The position numbers were made by a program, and so were the translations under genes. A DNA stretch of 61,641 nucleotides from the NCBI GenBank assembly GCA_035647455.1, contig DASRNI010000029.1:1-61641 (forward strand), written 5' to 3'. Origin of the DNA: UBA1361 sp035647455. Lineage in GTDB: Bacteria; Bacillota_I; Bacilli_A; RFN20; CAG-826. Positions 51,164-60,477 of this stretch are shown here, piece after piece (position 1 is the stretch's first letter; each line of letters starts with the position of its first letter). Below the pieces are notes generated by a model, which made no database searches, was not told the DNA's origin, and worked only from the letters and a program-made list of their open reading frames with translations.

Positions 51164-52060
51164 ATGAGTAAATTAATTATCGGTAGTCATGTTGGAATGA
51201 AAGCACCGGATTATCTGCTTGGTGCCGCTAAAGAAGCAGTAAGTTACGGGGCGAATACATTTATGATTTATACGGGCGCACCACAAACAACAAGGCGCAT
51301 CCCGACAACAGAATTCAAAATTGCCGAAGGACTTAAATATATGGAAGAAGTTGGGATTAACAAAGCGGATATTATTGCCCATGCCCCATATATTATTAAC
51401 TTAGGAAACACGATAAAAAGCGCAACTTATGAGCTTGCGGTTAGTTTTTTAGCCGAAGAACTTAATCGTGTAGCAAGTTTAGGGATTAAAACTGTTGTCT
51501 TGCACCCTGGGGCCCATGTTGGCGCGGGGGTAGACGCAGCGATTGCAAAGATTATTGAAGGACTTAATGAAGTGCTTGATAACGATACAAGTGGAACAAT
51601 TATTGCGCTGGAAACGATGGCCGGAAAGGGCACAGAAATCGGCCGTTCATTTGAAGAGCTTAAACGGCTAATTGATGGCGTGAATAAAAAAGAACAAATA
51701 GGTGTGTGTCTTGATACGTGTCACGTTAATGACGCTGGTTATGACGTGACGGATGTTGACGGTTTAATCGCCGAGTTTGACAAAGTCATTGGTTTAGAAT
51801 ACTTAAAAGCCGTTCACGTTAATGACTCGAAAAACCCGCGTGGCGCCGGTAAAGATCGCCATGAAAATCTTGGTTTTGGCACAATTGGCTTTAAAGCGCT
51901 CTTAGAAGTGATCAATCATCCGAAACTCCAAGGGGTGCCAAAAATACTTGAATCACCGTATGTTGAGACTAATCCGCCCTATAAACATGAGATTAAGATG
52001 ATTAAAGCGGGAAAGTTTAACGAAAAAATGAAAGAAGAAATCGTCAGCGACGCGAAATAA
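51164..52060 (+). CDS. nfo: Endonuclease IV (AP endonuclease)
   Basis: Endonuclease IV cuts DNA at abasic sites in base-excision repair. The TIM-barrel has IGSHVGMKAP, AHAPYIINLGN, LHPGAHVGAG, ALETMAGKG, CLDTCHVNDAGYD and VHVNDSKNPRGAGKDRHENLG, which together hold the three zinc ions. At 298 residues it is full length. It follows the helicase gene after 11 bases (AGGAG), as in Bacillus (cshB-yqfS). Confidence 0.97.
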   Translation: MSKLIIGSHVGMKAPDYLLGAAKEAVSYGANTFMIYTGAPQTTRRIPTTEFKIAEGLKYMEEVGINKADIIAHAPYIINLGNTIKSATYELAVSFLAEELNRVASLGIKTVVLHPGAHVGAGVDAAIAKIIEGLNEVLDNDTSGTIIALETMAGKGTEIGRSFEELKRLIDGVNKKEQIGVCLDTCHVNDAGYDVTDVDGLIAEFDKVIGLEYLKAVHVNDSKNPRGAGKDRHENLGFGTIGFKALLEVINHPKLQGVPKILESPYVETNPPYKHEIKMIKAGKFNEKMKEEIVSDAK

Positions 52061-52094
52061 CTTTATTTAATTATTATTAATTAAAACAATTTTA

Positions 52095-52103
52095 TGCTAT
52101 TAT
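52095..52103 (+). promoter_or_regulatory. Extended -10 promoter of rpmG
   Basis: TGCTATTAT (hexamer 52098-52103) precedes AAAGGAG and the rpmG ATG at 52132. Confidence 0.5.
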
Positions 52104-52131
52104 AGCAAAGCAAACTAAAGGAGAAATATTT

Positions 52132-52281
52132 ATGCGAGTTACAATACACTTACAATGCACTGAATGTAAAGAGATTAATTATCTCTCAAGCAAAAATAGA
52201 AAAAACAATCCGGAACGAATTGATAAGAAAAAATATTGTTCCCGTTGTAACAAACAAACCATTCATCGTGAAAAACGATAA
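52132..52281 (+). CDS. rpmG: 50S ribosomal protein bL33
   Basis: A short gene of 49 residues: MRVTIHLQCTECKEINY at the start, then SSKNRKNNPERIDKKKY and a second Cys pair CSRCNK before THREK-like end. The two CxxC pairs make it the zinc-binding form. AAAGGAG lies upstream of the ATG. It is followed by efp after 23 bases. This is a second zinc-dependent ribosomal protein besides bL32. Confidence 0.95.
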   Translation: MRVTIHLQCTECKEINYLSSKNRKNNPERIDKKKYCSRCNKQTIHREKR

Positions 52282-52304
52282 ATAAATAAAAAAAGGAGGC
52301 AATT

Positions 52305-52862
52305 ATGGTTAACGTAACCGAACTACGGCCCGGTAATTTTTTCATCGAAAAAGATGAAATTTATAACGTGCTCGATATATTACATAACAAAACGGCGATG
52401 CGTAAAATGGTTGTCCGCCTCAAAGTCAAAAACGTAAGAAGTGGGGCAATTACTGACCAAACTTACAATAGTGGCTACCAAATTAACCGCATCAGCATTC
52501 ATAAACAAAAGATGCAGTATCTTTATGATGCAGGTACTGGCCTTGTTTTTATGAATAATGATACGTTTGAACAACTAGAAATAAGTAAAGACACATTAAC
52601 GTGGGAACTTAACTTTCTCGTTGAAAATAGCGAAGTCGAAATTGCGACTTATGAAGAAGAAATGCTCGGGCTAACAATGCCAGCGAAAGTTGAATTAAAA
52701 GTAACCCAGTGTGATCCTGGTGTTAAAGGTAACACGGTCCAAAACGCGACAAAAGACGCAGTCACAGAAACGGGCTGGAAATTACGTGTTCCACTTTTCA
52801 TTGAACAAGACGAAGTAATCGTTGTTAAAACAAGTGACGGCACGTACGACGGCCGGGCATAA
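52305..52862 (+). CDS. efp: Elongation factor P
   Basis: EF-P relieves ribosome stalling at polyproline stretches. All three beta-barrel domains are present in 185 residues: an N-terminal KOW-like domain (ELRPGNFFIEKDEIYNVLDI), a middle OB domain (MQYLYDAG...FMNNDTFEQ) and a C-terminal domain ending VKTSDGTYDGRA. The loop that reaches the P site normally contains PGKG; here it reads HNKTAMRK, so the usual modified tip residue is missing. AAGGAGG precedes the ATG. Confidence 0.95.
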   Translation: MVNVTELRPGNFFIEKDEIYNVLDILHNKTAMRKMVVRLKVKNVRSGAITDQTYNSGYQINRISIHKQKMQYLYDAGTGLVFMNNDTFEQLEISKDTLTWELNFLVENSEVEIATYEEEMLGLTMPAKVELKVTQCDPGVKGNTVQNATKDAVTETGWKLRVPLFIEQDEVIVVKTSDGTYDGRA

Positions 52863-52874
52863 GGAGAAAAAAAC

Positions 52875-53093
52875 ATGATTTTAATGAGTACAGGCGGAAT
52901 TATCGGTTTAGCGATTGGAATGCTCCTTCTTGGTGGAGTGGCCGGTTTTTTCATCGCCCAAAAAGCGTTTAAAGTTTATTTAAAGAAAAATCCGCCAATT
53001 AGTGAAAAGCAAATCCGCACAATGCTAACGATGATGGGCCGTAAACCAAGCGAAAAGCAAGTTCGCGAAATTATGCGCTCAATGCAACAATAA
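52875..53093 (+). CDS. yneF: UPF0154 (YneF-like) small membrane protein
   Basis: A 72-residue protein with one N-terminal membrane helix (residues 8-30) and the family-typical tail KNPPISEKQIRTMLTMMGRKPSEKQVR. Function is unknown; the family is common in Firmicutes. AAGGAG precedes the ATG and the gene follows efp by 12 bases, so the two are co-transcribed. Confidence 0.9.
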   Translation: MILMSTGGIIGLAIGMLLLGGVAGFFIAQKAFKVYLKKNPPISEKQIRTMLTMMGRKPSEKQVREIMRSMQQ

Positions 53094-53117
53094 GTTACTT
53101 AACTTAGTTAAAAAAAG

Positions 53118-53145
53118 ACTGCTTCAATAGTAAGCAGTTTTTTTA
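53118..53145. terminator. Bidirectional terminator between yneF and plsY
   Basis: ACTGCTT (53118-53124) and AAGCAGT (53132-53138) are flanked by A-run and T-run on both sides (AAAAAAG before, TTTTTTT after), so it can stop transcription from both strands. Confidence 0.85.
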
Positions 53146-53159
53146 TTACATGAATTTAC

Positions 53160-53843
53160 TTATTTACGGTCGGTAATTTTATTTTCTTCGCCACGCATTA
53201 AACGGCCAATGTTTTCGTGGTGTTTTGCGATTAAGAGAAAGGCAAGCAAAAATAAAGTCGGGATGTAAAACGCTAAATTATTATTCGCAAGCGGCCAAAA
53301 AGTAACGCGACTGACGCTTTCTATTGTTAAAACGAAACTCACAACAGGAACGATCACGGCCATAATGAGTGAAGAAAGACTGACAATTTTTGTCGAGAAA
53401 AGTACACTCAGAAAGATGGCAATTCCCAAGAGCGTTAAAAACCAGTTCGTGCTAATCACAAAACCGGCAACAACACTTACTGCTTTGCCGCCTTTAAATT
53501 TATAGTACACGGGGTAGCAGTGGCCCACCGCGGCAAGGAAAACGGCGGTATGAATAACAATATTAAAGTCAAGATGATTCCCGAGATTTGTAAAAAGGAA
53601 GAGTAAATTAATCCCCCAATAAACGACGACAGATTTTAAAATGTCGAGAAAAATCACAATTAAGCCCGCGCGACGGCCGAAAACACGTGAGGTATTCGTT
53701 CCTCCAGCATTTTTACTACCGTAATGACGGACATCTTTTTGGAAGTAATTAACGCTCATAATAACTGCGTTATTAATTGATCCAATAAAATAGCCCGCTA
53801 GAGGAATAACGATATAAAGTAATATTTTCAGCATTAATGACAT
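53160..53843 (-). CDS. plsY: Glycerol-3-phosphate acyltransferase PlsY
   Basis: PlsY transfers acyl groups from acyl-phosphate to glycerol-3-phosphate, the first step of phospholipid synthesis. It is an integral membrane protein; motifs are GSINNAV, GSKNAGGTNTSRVFG, GHCYPVYYKFKGGKAVSV and AKHHENIGRL. The ATG at 53843 follows AGAGGGG and gives 227 residues, slightly longer than usual; the farther upstream in-frame ATG at 53891 would add 16 residues without support. It is divergent from parE, an arrangement also known in Firmicutes. Confidence 0.95.
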   Translation of the reverse strand: MSLMLKILLYIVIPLAGYFIGSINNAVIMSVNYFQKDVRHYGSKNAGGTNTSRVFGRRAGLIVIFLDILKSVVVYWGINLLFLFTNLGNHLDFNIVIHTAVFLAAVGHCYPVYYKFKGGKAVSVVAGFVISTNWFLTLLGIAIFLSVLFSTKIVSLSSLIMAVIVPVVSFVLTIESVSRVTFWPLANNNLAFYIPTLFLLAFLLIAKHHENIGRLMRGEENKITDRK

Positions 53844-53906
53844 ATTTTCCCCTCTCTGGTAATAGTATAAACAACTTACAAAATAATACAAATTAAAGTG
53901 ATTATT

Positions 53907-53915
53907 TGCTATAAT
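53907..53915 (+). promoter_or_regulatory. Extended -10 promoter of parE
   Basis: TGCTATAAT (hexamer 53910-53915) lies 51 bases before the parE ATG; AAGGAAG is the ribosome binding site. Confidence 0.65.
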
Positions 53916-53966
53916 ATAAATGAATATTTATAAACGTTTTTTTAATGTATGCAAAGGAAGTAAAAT

Positions 53967-55928
53967 ATGAGTAATTTAAAGAAAAATGCATATACTGCTG
54001 ATTCAATCGATGTTCTCGAAGGTTTGGAAGGTGTTCGGAAACGCCCAGCAATGTATATTGGTTCAACGAATACGCTTGGCTTTCATCATCTCGTTTGGGA
54101 AGTAGTCGATAACGCGGTTGATGAAGCGATGAGTGGCTTCGGTAATAAAATCACTGTAACAATTCATAAGAACGGTTCAATTAGTGTACAAGACGATGGC
54201 CGCGGTATTCCAACCGGGATTAATAAGAAGACGGGCGAAAGTGCCGTTCACTTAATTTTTTCAAAACTCCACGCTGGTGGCAAGTTTAGTCAGTCGTCAT
54301 ATAAATCAAGTGCTGGACTTCACGGTGTTGGCGCTAGCGTCACGAACGCACTTAGTGAGTGGCTCGATGTCACAATTTGGCGCGACGGAAAGATTTCGCA
54401 TGTTCGTTATGAAGATGGGGGAAAGCTTGTCCAAGATGTGGAAGTCGTTGGTAATACGAACCGCGTTGGTACGCTTGTGAACTTTAAACCGGATCCAACA
54501 ATCTTTAAAAATCTCGAATTTAAATGGGACACAATAACAAGTAGACTCCAAGAAAGTGCCTTTCTTTTAAAGAAAGTAACGTTCCACGTCAAAGATGAAC
54601 GCACTGGATCAAGCGAAGAGTTTTATTATGAAAACGGTTTAGTTGAATACATTTCCGTGATTAATCAAGATAAAAAAAGTATTGGTAACATTTCTTACTT
54701 TGAAGAAGTGTTTACGAATAACGGCCAACTTGAAACACCGATGGAAATGGAAATTGCGATGCAATATAATAGCGATGACTACGGTGAAACAATTCTTTCT
54801 TATGTTAATAACTTACGGATGCGCGACGGCGGAACACATGAAACAGGGTTCCGTACCGGCTTAACGCGCGCAGTAAATGACTTTGCGACAAGTAACAATT
54901 TACTCCGCGGACGAATGAAACTTGAAGGTCAAGACATTCGTGAAGGCTTAACCGCGATTATTTCACTTAGAATCCCGGAACCAATCGTCGAATTTGAAGG
55001 CCAGACAAAAAGTCGGCTCGGGACGAATATCGCAAATAGTGCGGTCAATAACTTTATTTATTCACAGTTTACGTATTATTTACATGAAAATCATGAGTTT
55101 GCGGTTAGTTTAGTGAAGAAGTGTGTTGATTCACGTAATGCTCGGCTTGCCGCGCGGAAAGCGAAAGAAACGCTTCGCAAAACTCGTAAATCAAAAAACG
55201 ATCTCGTTTTAAGTGGTAAGCTCACTCCAGCGCAAAGTAAAGCATATAAACTTAATGAACTCTTTATTGTTGAAGGGGAAAGTGCCGGCGGTACAGCCAG
55301 AACTGGACGCGACCGGAAACATCAAGCAATTTTACCGTTACGTGGTAAACCGCTCAATACTGATACAAGTACAACCGAAAAAATGCTCAAGAACGAAGAG
55401 TTTGCAACACTCATTAGCACAATTGGTGCGGGTTACGGGCAAAACTTTGATCTGGAAGATTCGCGCTACGGCAAAATTATTATTATGACGGACGCTGACA
55501 CTGATGGTGCGCATATTCAAACATTACTTTTAACGTTTTTCTATCATTATATGCGGCCTTTAATTCGCGAAGGAATGGTTTATATCGCCGTTCCCCCGCT
55601 TTACCGTGTCAGTAAAGTCGTTAATAAAAAACTTCGCTACGAATATGCGTGGGACGATCGGTCGCTTGAAGAAGCAAAACAAAAAATCGGCAGCGGTTAC
55701 CGCATTAGTCGTTATAAAGGACTCGGGGAAATGAATAGTGACCAACTTTGGGAAACAACACTTAACCCCGCATCAAGAATGCTAATTCGCGTGAATATTA
55801 ATGATCCGCTGATCGTTGAACTACGCGTGCGGACACTGATGGGTAAAGATGCGAGTTTACGCCGGAAGTGGATTGAAGAAAACGTTGACTTTAGTCAGTA
55901 TGACAGTTTTCTTGATGAGGTGAAATAA
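53967..55928 (+). CDS. parE: Topoisomerase IV subunit B
   Basis: ParE is the ATPase subunit of topoisomerase IV, which unlinks daughter chromosomes. The GHKL domain has EVVDNAVDEAMSG, DDGRGIPTG and GLHGVGASVTNALS; the TOPRIM domain has EGESAGGTA, LRGKPLN and MTDADTDGAHI; the C-terminal region has RYKGLGEMN. At 653 residues it is of usual length. It is called ParE rather than GyrB because of the plsY-parE-parC neighbourhood and its partner. One base overlap with parC. Confidence 0.9.
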   Translation: MSNLKKNAYTADSIDVLEGLEGVRKRPAMYIGSTNTLGFHHLVWEVVDNAVDEAMSGFGNKITVTIHKNGSISVQDDGRGIPTGINKKTGESAVHLIFSKLHAGGKFSQSSYKSSAGLHGVGASVTNALSEWLDVTIWRDGKISHVRYEDGGKLVQDVEVVGNTNRVGTLVNFKPDPTIFKNLEFKWDTITSRLQESAFLLKKVTFHVKDERTGSSEEFYYENGLVEYISVINQDKKSIGNISYFEEVFTNNGQLETPMEMEIAMQYNSDDYGETILSYVNNLRMRDGGTHETGFRTGLTRAVNDFATSNNLLRGRMKLEGQDIREGLTAIISLRIPEPIVEFEGQTKSRLGTNIANSAVNNFIYSQFTYYLHENHEFAVSLVKKCVDSRNARLAARKAKETLRKTRKSKNDLVLSGKLTPAQSKAYKLNELFIVEGESAGGTARTGRDRKHQAILPLRGKPLNTDTSTTEKMLKNEEFATLISTIGAGYGQNFDLEDSRYGKIIIMTDADTDGAHIQTLLLTFFYHYMRPLIREGMVYIAVPPLYRVSKVVNKKLRYEYAWDDRSLEEAKQKIGSGYRISRYKGLGEMNSDQLWETTLNPASRMLIRVNINDPLIVELRVRTLMGKDASLRRKWIEENVDFSQYDSFLDEVK

Positions 55929-58498
55929 TGAGTAAGAAAAAGAAACCAGTTGAAATTATTGAAAATATCGTTGAACTCCCCCTTGAAGAAGTAATGGGTG
56001 AACGATTTGGGATATACGCGAAAGAAGTTATTCAAAACCGGGCGATTCCTGATGTTCGCGACGGCTTAAAGCCCGTCCAACGCCGCATTATCTATGCGAT
56101 GTTTGAAGAAGGCAACGTAGCGACAAAACCAATGAAAAAGTGTGCACACACTGTCGGAAGTGTGATGGGGAAATATCACCCGCATGGTGATAGTAGTATT
56201 TACGAAGCACTCGCGCGGCTTAGTCAAGAATGGAACGTCCGTTATCCGTTAATTGACTTCCAAGGCAACAAAGGGAGTATTGATGGTGATTCACCAGCAG
56301 CGTATCGCTATACAGAATCACGCTTAAGTGAGCTTAGTGAATTACTCGTGCTTGATTTAAATAAAAATACCGTTGATCAAGCGTTAACGTTTGATGACTC
56401 GGCTTTCGAGCCGACTGTTTTACCGGCACGCTTTCCGAATTTACTTGTTAATGGGAGCCAAGGCATCGCTGTAGCGGTCGCCACAGAAATACCGCCACAC
56501 AATTTAAGTGAAGTGATTGACGCCTTAATTTTTGCCTTACGTCGCAAGCGTTATAACGTAAGTGACTTACGGGAATTTATTAAAGGCCCCGACTTCCCAA
56601 CCGGTGGAAAGATTTATGAAAGTGACGGGCTTGACGCAATTTACGAAACGGGACGGGGACGGATTGAAATTGCCGCGACCGCGCATTTTGAACGTTCGAA
56701 AGCGGCAAATTTACTTGTCATTACCGAAATTCCGTATCAAGTTAATAAAAGTAATTTGCTCCGTGATATCGGACTAATTGAACAACGTGGCCAAGTTGAT
56801 GGCATCGTCGAAGTTCGTGACGAAAGTGATCGTGAAGGGTTACGGATCGTGATTGAACTTAAAAAAGAAGCAAATGAAGAAGTAATTAAAGAGTATTTAT
56901 TTGATAAAACAGCATTACGGACTTCATATAACGCAAATATCGTTGCGATTAGTGAAAACCGCCCGAAGACGCTTAATTTAGTCGAGTTAATTGATAGTTA
57001 TATTCATCACCAAATTGAAGTAATCACGCGACGTTCAGAATTTGATTTAGCACGTTATTTAAAGCGACTTCATATTGTTGACGGACTCATTAAAGCAATT
57101 AGTGTTGTCGATGAAGTTGTTAAAATTATTCGTGGTAGTACGGATAAAAGTAACGCTAAACAAAATTTAATCGCAAAGTATAACTTTAGTGAAGAACAAG
57201 CGGAAGCGATTGTCATGCTGCAACTTTATAAATTAACGAATACTGATATTTCAATTTTAACTGCTGAAAAAGAAAAGCTTAATGGCGATATTGATAAGTT
57301 AAAAAATATTTTAGAAGACGAAAAAGCACTCCGTCAAGTAATCGTTAATGACTTACGTGAAATTAAGCGCAAGTTTGGCGACGAACGGCGCACAAAGATT
57401 ACTGATGAACGCGAAGTCGTCCAAATTGATAAGCGCGACTTAATTGCTGACGAAGATGTCATGGTTGCTTTAACGCGTGACGGTTATATTAAACGCAGTA
57501 GTTTAAAATCGTACCGCAGTAGTGGTGATAATGTGTTACCAGGCGTTAAAAGTAGCGATTTACTCGTCGCGACGGGCTTAGCGAACACGAAAGACTTTAT
57601 GATTGCTTTTACTCATTTAGGTAATTATCTTTATATTCCCGTTTACGAAATACTTGAAGGCCGCTGGAAAGATGAAGGGAAGCACTTAAATAACTTAATT
57701 GCCCTAAACCCGGAAGAAAAAATTGTCCGCGCCTTTATCGTTCGTGAGTTCCGTGATGATTTATATTTCACGACAGTCACAGAAAAAGGGATGATTAAAC
57801 GTAGTGTACTCACTGAATTCGTCCCGCAGCGCTATACGCGACCGCTGATTTGTATGCGGATTTTAAAAGGTGACGCGCTCGTTGATGCCGCACTTACTAC
57901 TGGTGATAGTGATCTTTTAATTGTCACCCGCAGTGGTAGTGCAAGTTTTTATAACGAAAATGAAATTACCGTGGTCTCACTTAAAGCAAGTGGGGTTAAA
58001 GCGCTGAACATGGCGAAAAAAGATACAATTGTTAGTCTGCATAGTGTTGATCCAGATTCAAAAATGCGGACCGGCATTATTACAAGTGAAGGTCATTTAC
58101 GGCTCGTTGACTATAGTTACTTTATGACAACTGCCCGGCTCGGCCGCCAGCAGCACGTCATGCGCGTCTTTAAAAGTGACCCCCATCACGTCGTAAGTAC
58201 GTTCCAATATCCAAAAAATAGTGATGCCTTCACGATTAACGTTTTAACATCGGAAAACATTATTTTACCGCTTTTAATTAGCGACTTGTCGCCAACGCCA
58301 GTTGATAAATATGCGAAAAAGAATATTAATGAACTTGGTAACGGGGCGGAAATTACCGGTATCTTAGAAGAAAATGTTCAAGTGATTAGTAAAAAAACAA
58401 AAGCGTATCAGCCCGTTGTTCAGGCGGAAAGCGTTGTTGTCGAACAGGCCGAAGAAAAATATGAACAAATGTCGATATTTGATATTTTAGATGATTAA
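55928..58498 (+). CDS. parC: Topoisomerase IV subunit A
   Basis: ParC is the DNA-cleaving subunit. The quinolone-resistance region contains PHGDSSIYEA and the catalytic Tyr in AAYRYTESRLS. The C-terminal beta-pinwheel is degenerate: where GyrA has the QRRGGKG box, this protein reads GYIKRSSLKSYRSSGDN, without the box, which supports ParC. At 856 residues it is typical. It overlaps parE by one base. A terminal acidic tail ends in EQMSIFDILDD. Confidence 0.9.
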   Translation: MSKKKKPVEIIENIVELPLEEVMGERFGIYAKEVIQNRAIPDVRDGLKPVQRRIIYAMFEEGNVATKPMKKCAHTVGSVMGKYHPHGDSSIYEALARLSQEWNVRYPLIDFQGNKGSIDGDSPAAYRYTESRLSELSELLVLDLNKNTVDQALTFDDSAFEPTVLPARFPNLLVNGSQGIAVAVATEIPPHNLSEVIDALIFALRRKRYNVSDLREFIKGPDFPTGGKIYESDGLDAIYETGRGRIEIAATAHFERSKAANLLVITEIPYQVNKSNLLRDIGLIEQRGQVDGIVEVRDESDREGLRIVIELKKEANEEVIKEYLFDKTALRTSYNANIVAISENRPKTLNLVELIDSYIHHQIEVITRRSEFDLARYLKRLHIVDGLIKAISVVDEVVKIIRGSTDKSNAKQNLIAKYNFSEEQAEAIVMLQLYKLTNTDISILTAEKEKLNGDIDKLKNILEDEKALRQVIVNDLREIKRKFGDERRTKITDEREVVQIDKRDLIADEDVMVALTRDGYIKRSSLKSYRSSGDNVLPGVKSSDLLVATGLANTKDFMIAFTHLGNYLYIPVYEILEGRWKDEGKHLNNLIALNPEEKIVRAFIVREFRDDLYFTTVTEKGMIKRSVLTEFVPQRYTRPLICMRILKGDALVDAALTTGDSDLLIVTRSGSASFYNENEITVVSLKASGVKALNMAKKDTIVSLHSVDPDSKMRTGIITSEGHLRLVDYSYFMTTARLGRQQHVMRVFKSDPHHVVSTFQYPKNSDAFTINVLTSENIILPLLISDLSPTPVDKYAKKNINELGNGAEITGILEENVQVISKKTKAYQPVVQAESVVVEQAEEKYEQMSIFDILDD

Positions 58499-58524
58499 AT
58501 GTTTTATTACATTTAGTAAATAAG

Positions 58525-58530
58525 TATAAT
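58525..58530 (+). promoter_or_regulatory. -10 box adjacent to the yqeG start
   Basis: TATAAT ends six bases before the yqeG ATG and no ribosome binding site is present. A leaderless mRNA is predicted. Confidence 0.55.
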
Positions 58531-58536
58531 TAAATT

Positions 58537-59058
58537 ATGAAGAACTTTATTCCCACTTTTGCCGCTAGTAACATTTATGCAGTAGATCCGGTGTTTTTCA
58601 AAGAGCAAGGCGTGAAAACTTTACTGCTTGATTTAGATAATACGCTTGCGAGTTACCGCGCTCATCGTGCAAGTAACAGAACGATCAATTATTTAAAGGA
58701 ACTTGAAAAACTCGGCATTCGACTTTTCATTATTTCGAATAATAAAGGTCCCCGTGTTGAAAGTTACGCCGCAAGCGTTAATTTACCGTACTTAGCAAGT
58801 GCCAGAAAGCCGTTTACAAAACGGATTAAACGTTTTTTAAGCACTCACGATATCGATATCGCGACGCTGATGTTTGTTGGTGACCAGCTTTTAACTGATG
58901 TTCTTGTCGCTAATAAACTTGGCGCCCGCATCTTACTTTGCGAAAAGCTCGTCAAAGAAGACCAATGGACAACACGATTTAACCGTTTAATTGACCGCCC
59001 GTTACGACGCAAGTTACGGCGTAAAAATTTACTCAAGGAGTGGAACGATGGTAGATGA
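58537..59058 (+). CDS. yqeG: HAD-type phosphatase YqeG
   Basis: A 173-residue HAD phosphatase of the YqeG (IIIA) family. Motif I is LLLDLDNTLASY, motif II ISNNKG, motif III KPFTKR and motif IV FVGDQLLTDV. The substrate in bacteria is not settled; phosphatidylglycerophosphate has been considered for related proteins. It heads the yqeG-yqeH-yhbY-nadD-yqeK operon, conserved in Firmicutes with aroE missing here. It overlaps the yqeH start by 11 bases. Confidence 0.93.
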   Translation: MKNFIPTFAASNIYAVDPVFFKEQGVKTLLLDLDNTLASYRAHRASNRTINYLKELEKLGIRLFIISNNKGPRVESYAASVNLPYLASARKPFTKRIKRFLSTHDIDIATLMFVGDQLLTDVLVANKLGARILLCEKLVKEDQWTTRFNRLIDRPLRRKLRRKNLLKEWNDGR

Positions 59059-60178
59059 ACTGAAAAAGGTGAAAAAATGTTACGGCTGCGGGGCTGTAAT
59101 GCAAAGCGAAACTAAAGATGAAGTTGGCTACGTTCCTGCGAAGAAACTAAGCTCGGAAGAAGAAGTATTTCTTTGTGAACGTTGTTTTAAAACACATCAT
59201 TACGGCGCTGATCATTTAAAGGAACCCGTGATTACGCATGACTTCCTTGCACTTATTGAAAGTGCGCGCAAGAAAAACGCGATCTTCGTCTATGTTGTTG
59301 ATATCTTTACGTTCGAGTCTTCGTTTAACTTAGATATTAACGAAGCGCTGCATGATCTTGATGTTATTTTAGTTGCGAATAAAGTGGACTTATTACCGCG
59401 CTCAACGAATAAAGAAAAGCTTGAAGCTTATGTTTTACGCCACGCGCGCAACGCGAACTTAAAAGTTAAACAAGTCATTTTAACGAGTAGTACGAAAAAC
59501 TACAATATCGATGAAGTGATGAAAGCGATTAAGGCGACGAAAAATAAAAACGATGTTTATTTTATCGGCTCCGTCAGTAGCGGTAAGTCAAGCTTAATTA
59601 AAACGCTCCTACGCAACTTTGAAAACGTCACAAGTCGCTATATAACAACGAGTATATATCCAAACACGACAATTGCTGTTCAAGAAATCCCCATTACCGA
59701 AACACGGACAATTTACGATACTCCAGGTATTTCGATTAGTAATAGTCTTTTAGGCGTCGCGGAAAAAGAAGTAATTAAGCTTATTGTCCCCCGCCGCGAA
59801 ATTAAAGCACGGACTTATCAAATTTCGCCGAATCAAAGTATTTTAATCGGTGGCCTTGCGCGGCTTGATTATCTTGAAGGTCCGTATGCTCCGTTTACGT
59901 TTTACTTTGCGGATACTGTTAAAATTATGCGGACAAACTTAGCCCGCGCTGATCGGACGTTTGAAAACATTGTTAAAACGAAAAAAACGGCGCCAATCTC
60001 AGCGCTTGTGACAAGTTTAAAAGATTTAGATGCATATGAGTTTAATACGTATGAAGACCGCAAATATGACGTTGCCTGGAACGGTTACGGTTTTGTTAGC
60101 TTTAAAGGCAGCGGAAAGAAAATTAGAATTTACGCCCCAAAAGGCGTCGCAATAAGTTATAACGAAAGCAAAATATAA
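59048..60178 (+). CDS. yqeH: Ribosome-assembly GTPase YqeH
   Basis: YqeH is a circularly permuted GTPase needed for 30S assembly. The N-terminal zinc finger has CYGCG and CERCFKTHHYG. The permuted order of motifs is visible: G4 (VANKVDLLP) and G5-like (TSSTKNYNID) come before G1 (GSVSSGKSSL) and G3 (YDTPG). The ATG at 59048 follows AAGGAG (59035-59040) and gives 376 residues. Located in the operon between yqeG and yhbY. Confidence 0.95.
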   Translation: MVDELKKVKKCYGCGAVMQSETKDEVGYVPAKKLSSEEEVFLCERCFKTHHYGADHLKEPVITHDFLALIESARKKNAIFVYVVDIFTFESSFNLDINEALHDLDVILVANKVDLLPRSTNKEKLEAYVLRHARNANLKVKQVILTSSTKNYNIDEVMKAIKATKNKNDVYFIGSVSSGKSSLIKTLLRNFENVTSRYITTSIYPNTTIAVQEIPITETRTIYDTPGISISNSLLGVAEKEVIKLIVPRREIKARTYQISPNQSILIGGLARLDYLEGPYAPFTFYFADTVKIMRTNLARADRTFENIVKTKKTAPISALVTSLKDLDAYEFNTYEDRKYDVAWNGYGFVSFKGSGKKIRIYAPKGVAISYNESKI

Positions 60179-60180
60179 TT

Positions 60181-60477
60181 ATGGAACTTACAAAAAAACA
60201 AACAAAATATTTAAAAGGCTTAGGCCACAATTTAAAGTCACTTTATCAAATCGGAAAGTTTGAAATTGGCGAAACACAGTTTACACTATATGACAATGCC
60301 TTACGCGCGCACGAATTAATTAAAATTCACGTTTTAAAAAGCGTTGCGACGAAAAAAGAAGAACTAGGAGCAACACTCGCGGAAAGGTTACGGGCCACGG
60401 TAATTGAAATTAAAGGTAACACAATCCTTTTATTCCGCCGTAACATTAATAAACCAGCGATTAAGTTTCCGAAATGA
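60181..60477 (+). CDS. yhbY: RNA-binding CRM-domain protein YhbY (YqeI)
   Basis: A 98-residue CRM-domain protein that binds pre-50S particles. The N-terminal segment LTKKQTKYLKGLGHNLKSLYQIGK and the C-terminal IGNTILLFRR-like motif (KGNTILLFRRNINKP) are typical. It starts two bases after the yqeH stop and overlaps nadD by four bases, so the operon is tightly coupled. Confidence 0.95.
   Translation: MELTKKQTKYLKGLGHNLKSLYQIGKFEIGETQFTLYDNALRAHELIKIHVLKSVATKKEELGATLAERLRATVIEIKGNTILLFRRNINKPAIKFPK

Noticed and set aside
53967..58498. GyrB/GyrA instead of ParE/ParC
   Set aside because: The GyrA box is absent, and the plsY neighbour matches the topoisomerase IV locus. A gyrase pair is expected elsewhere in the genome, so this remains an inference.
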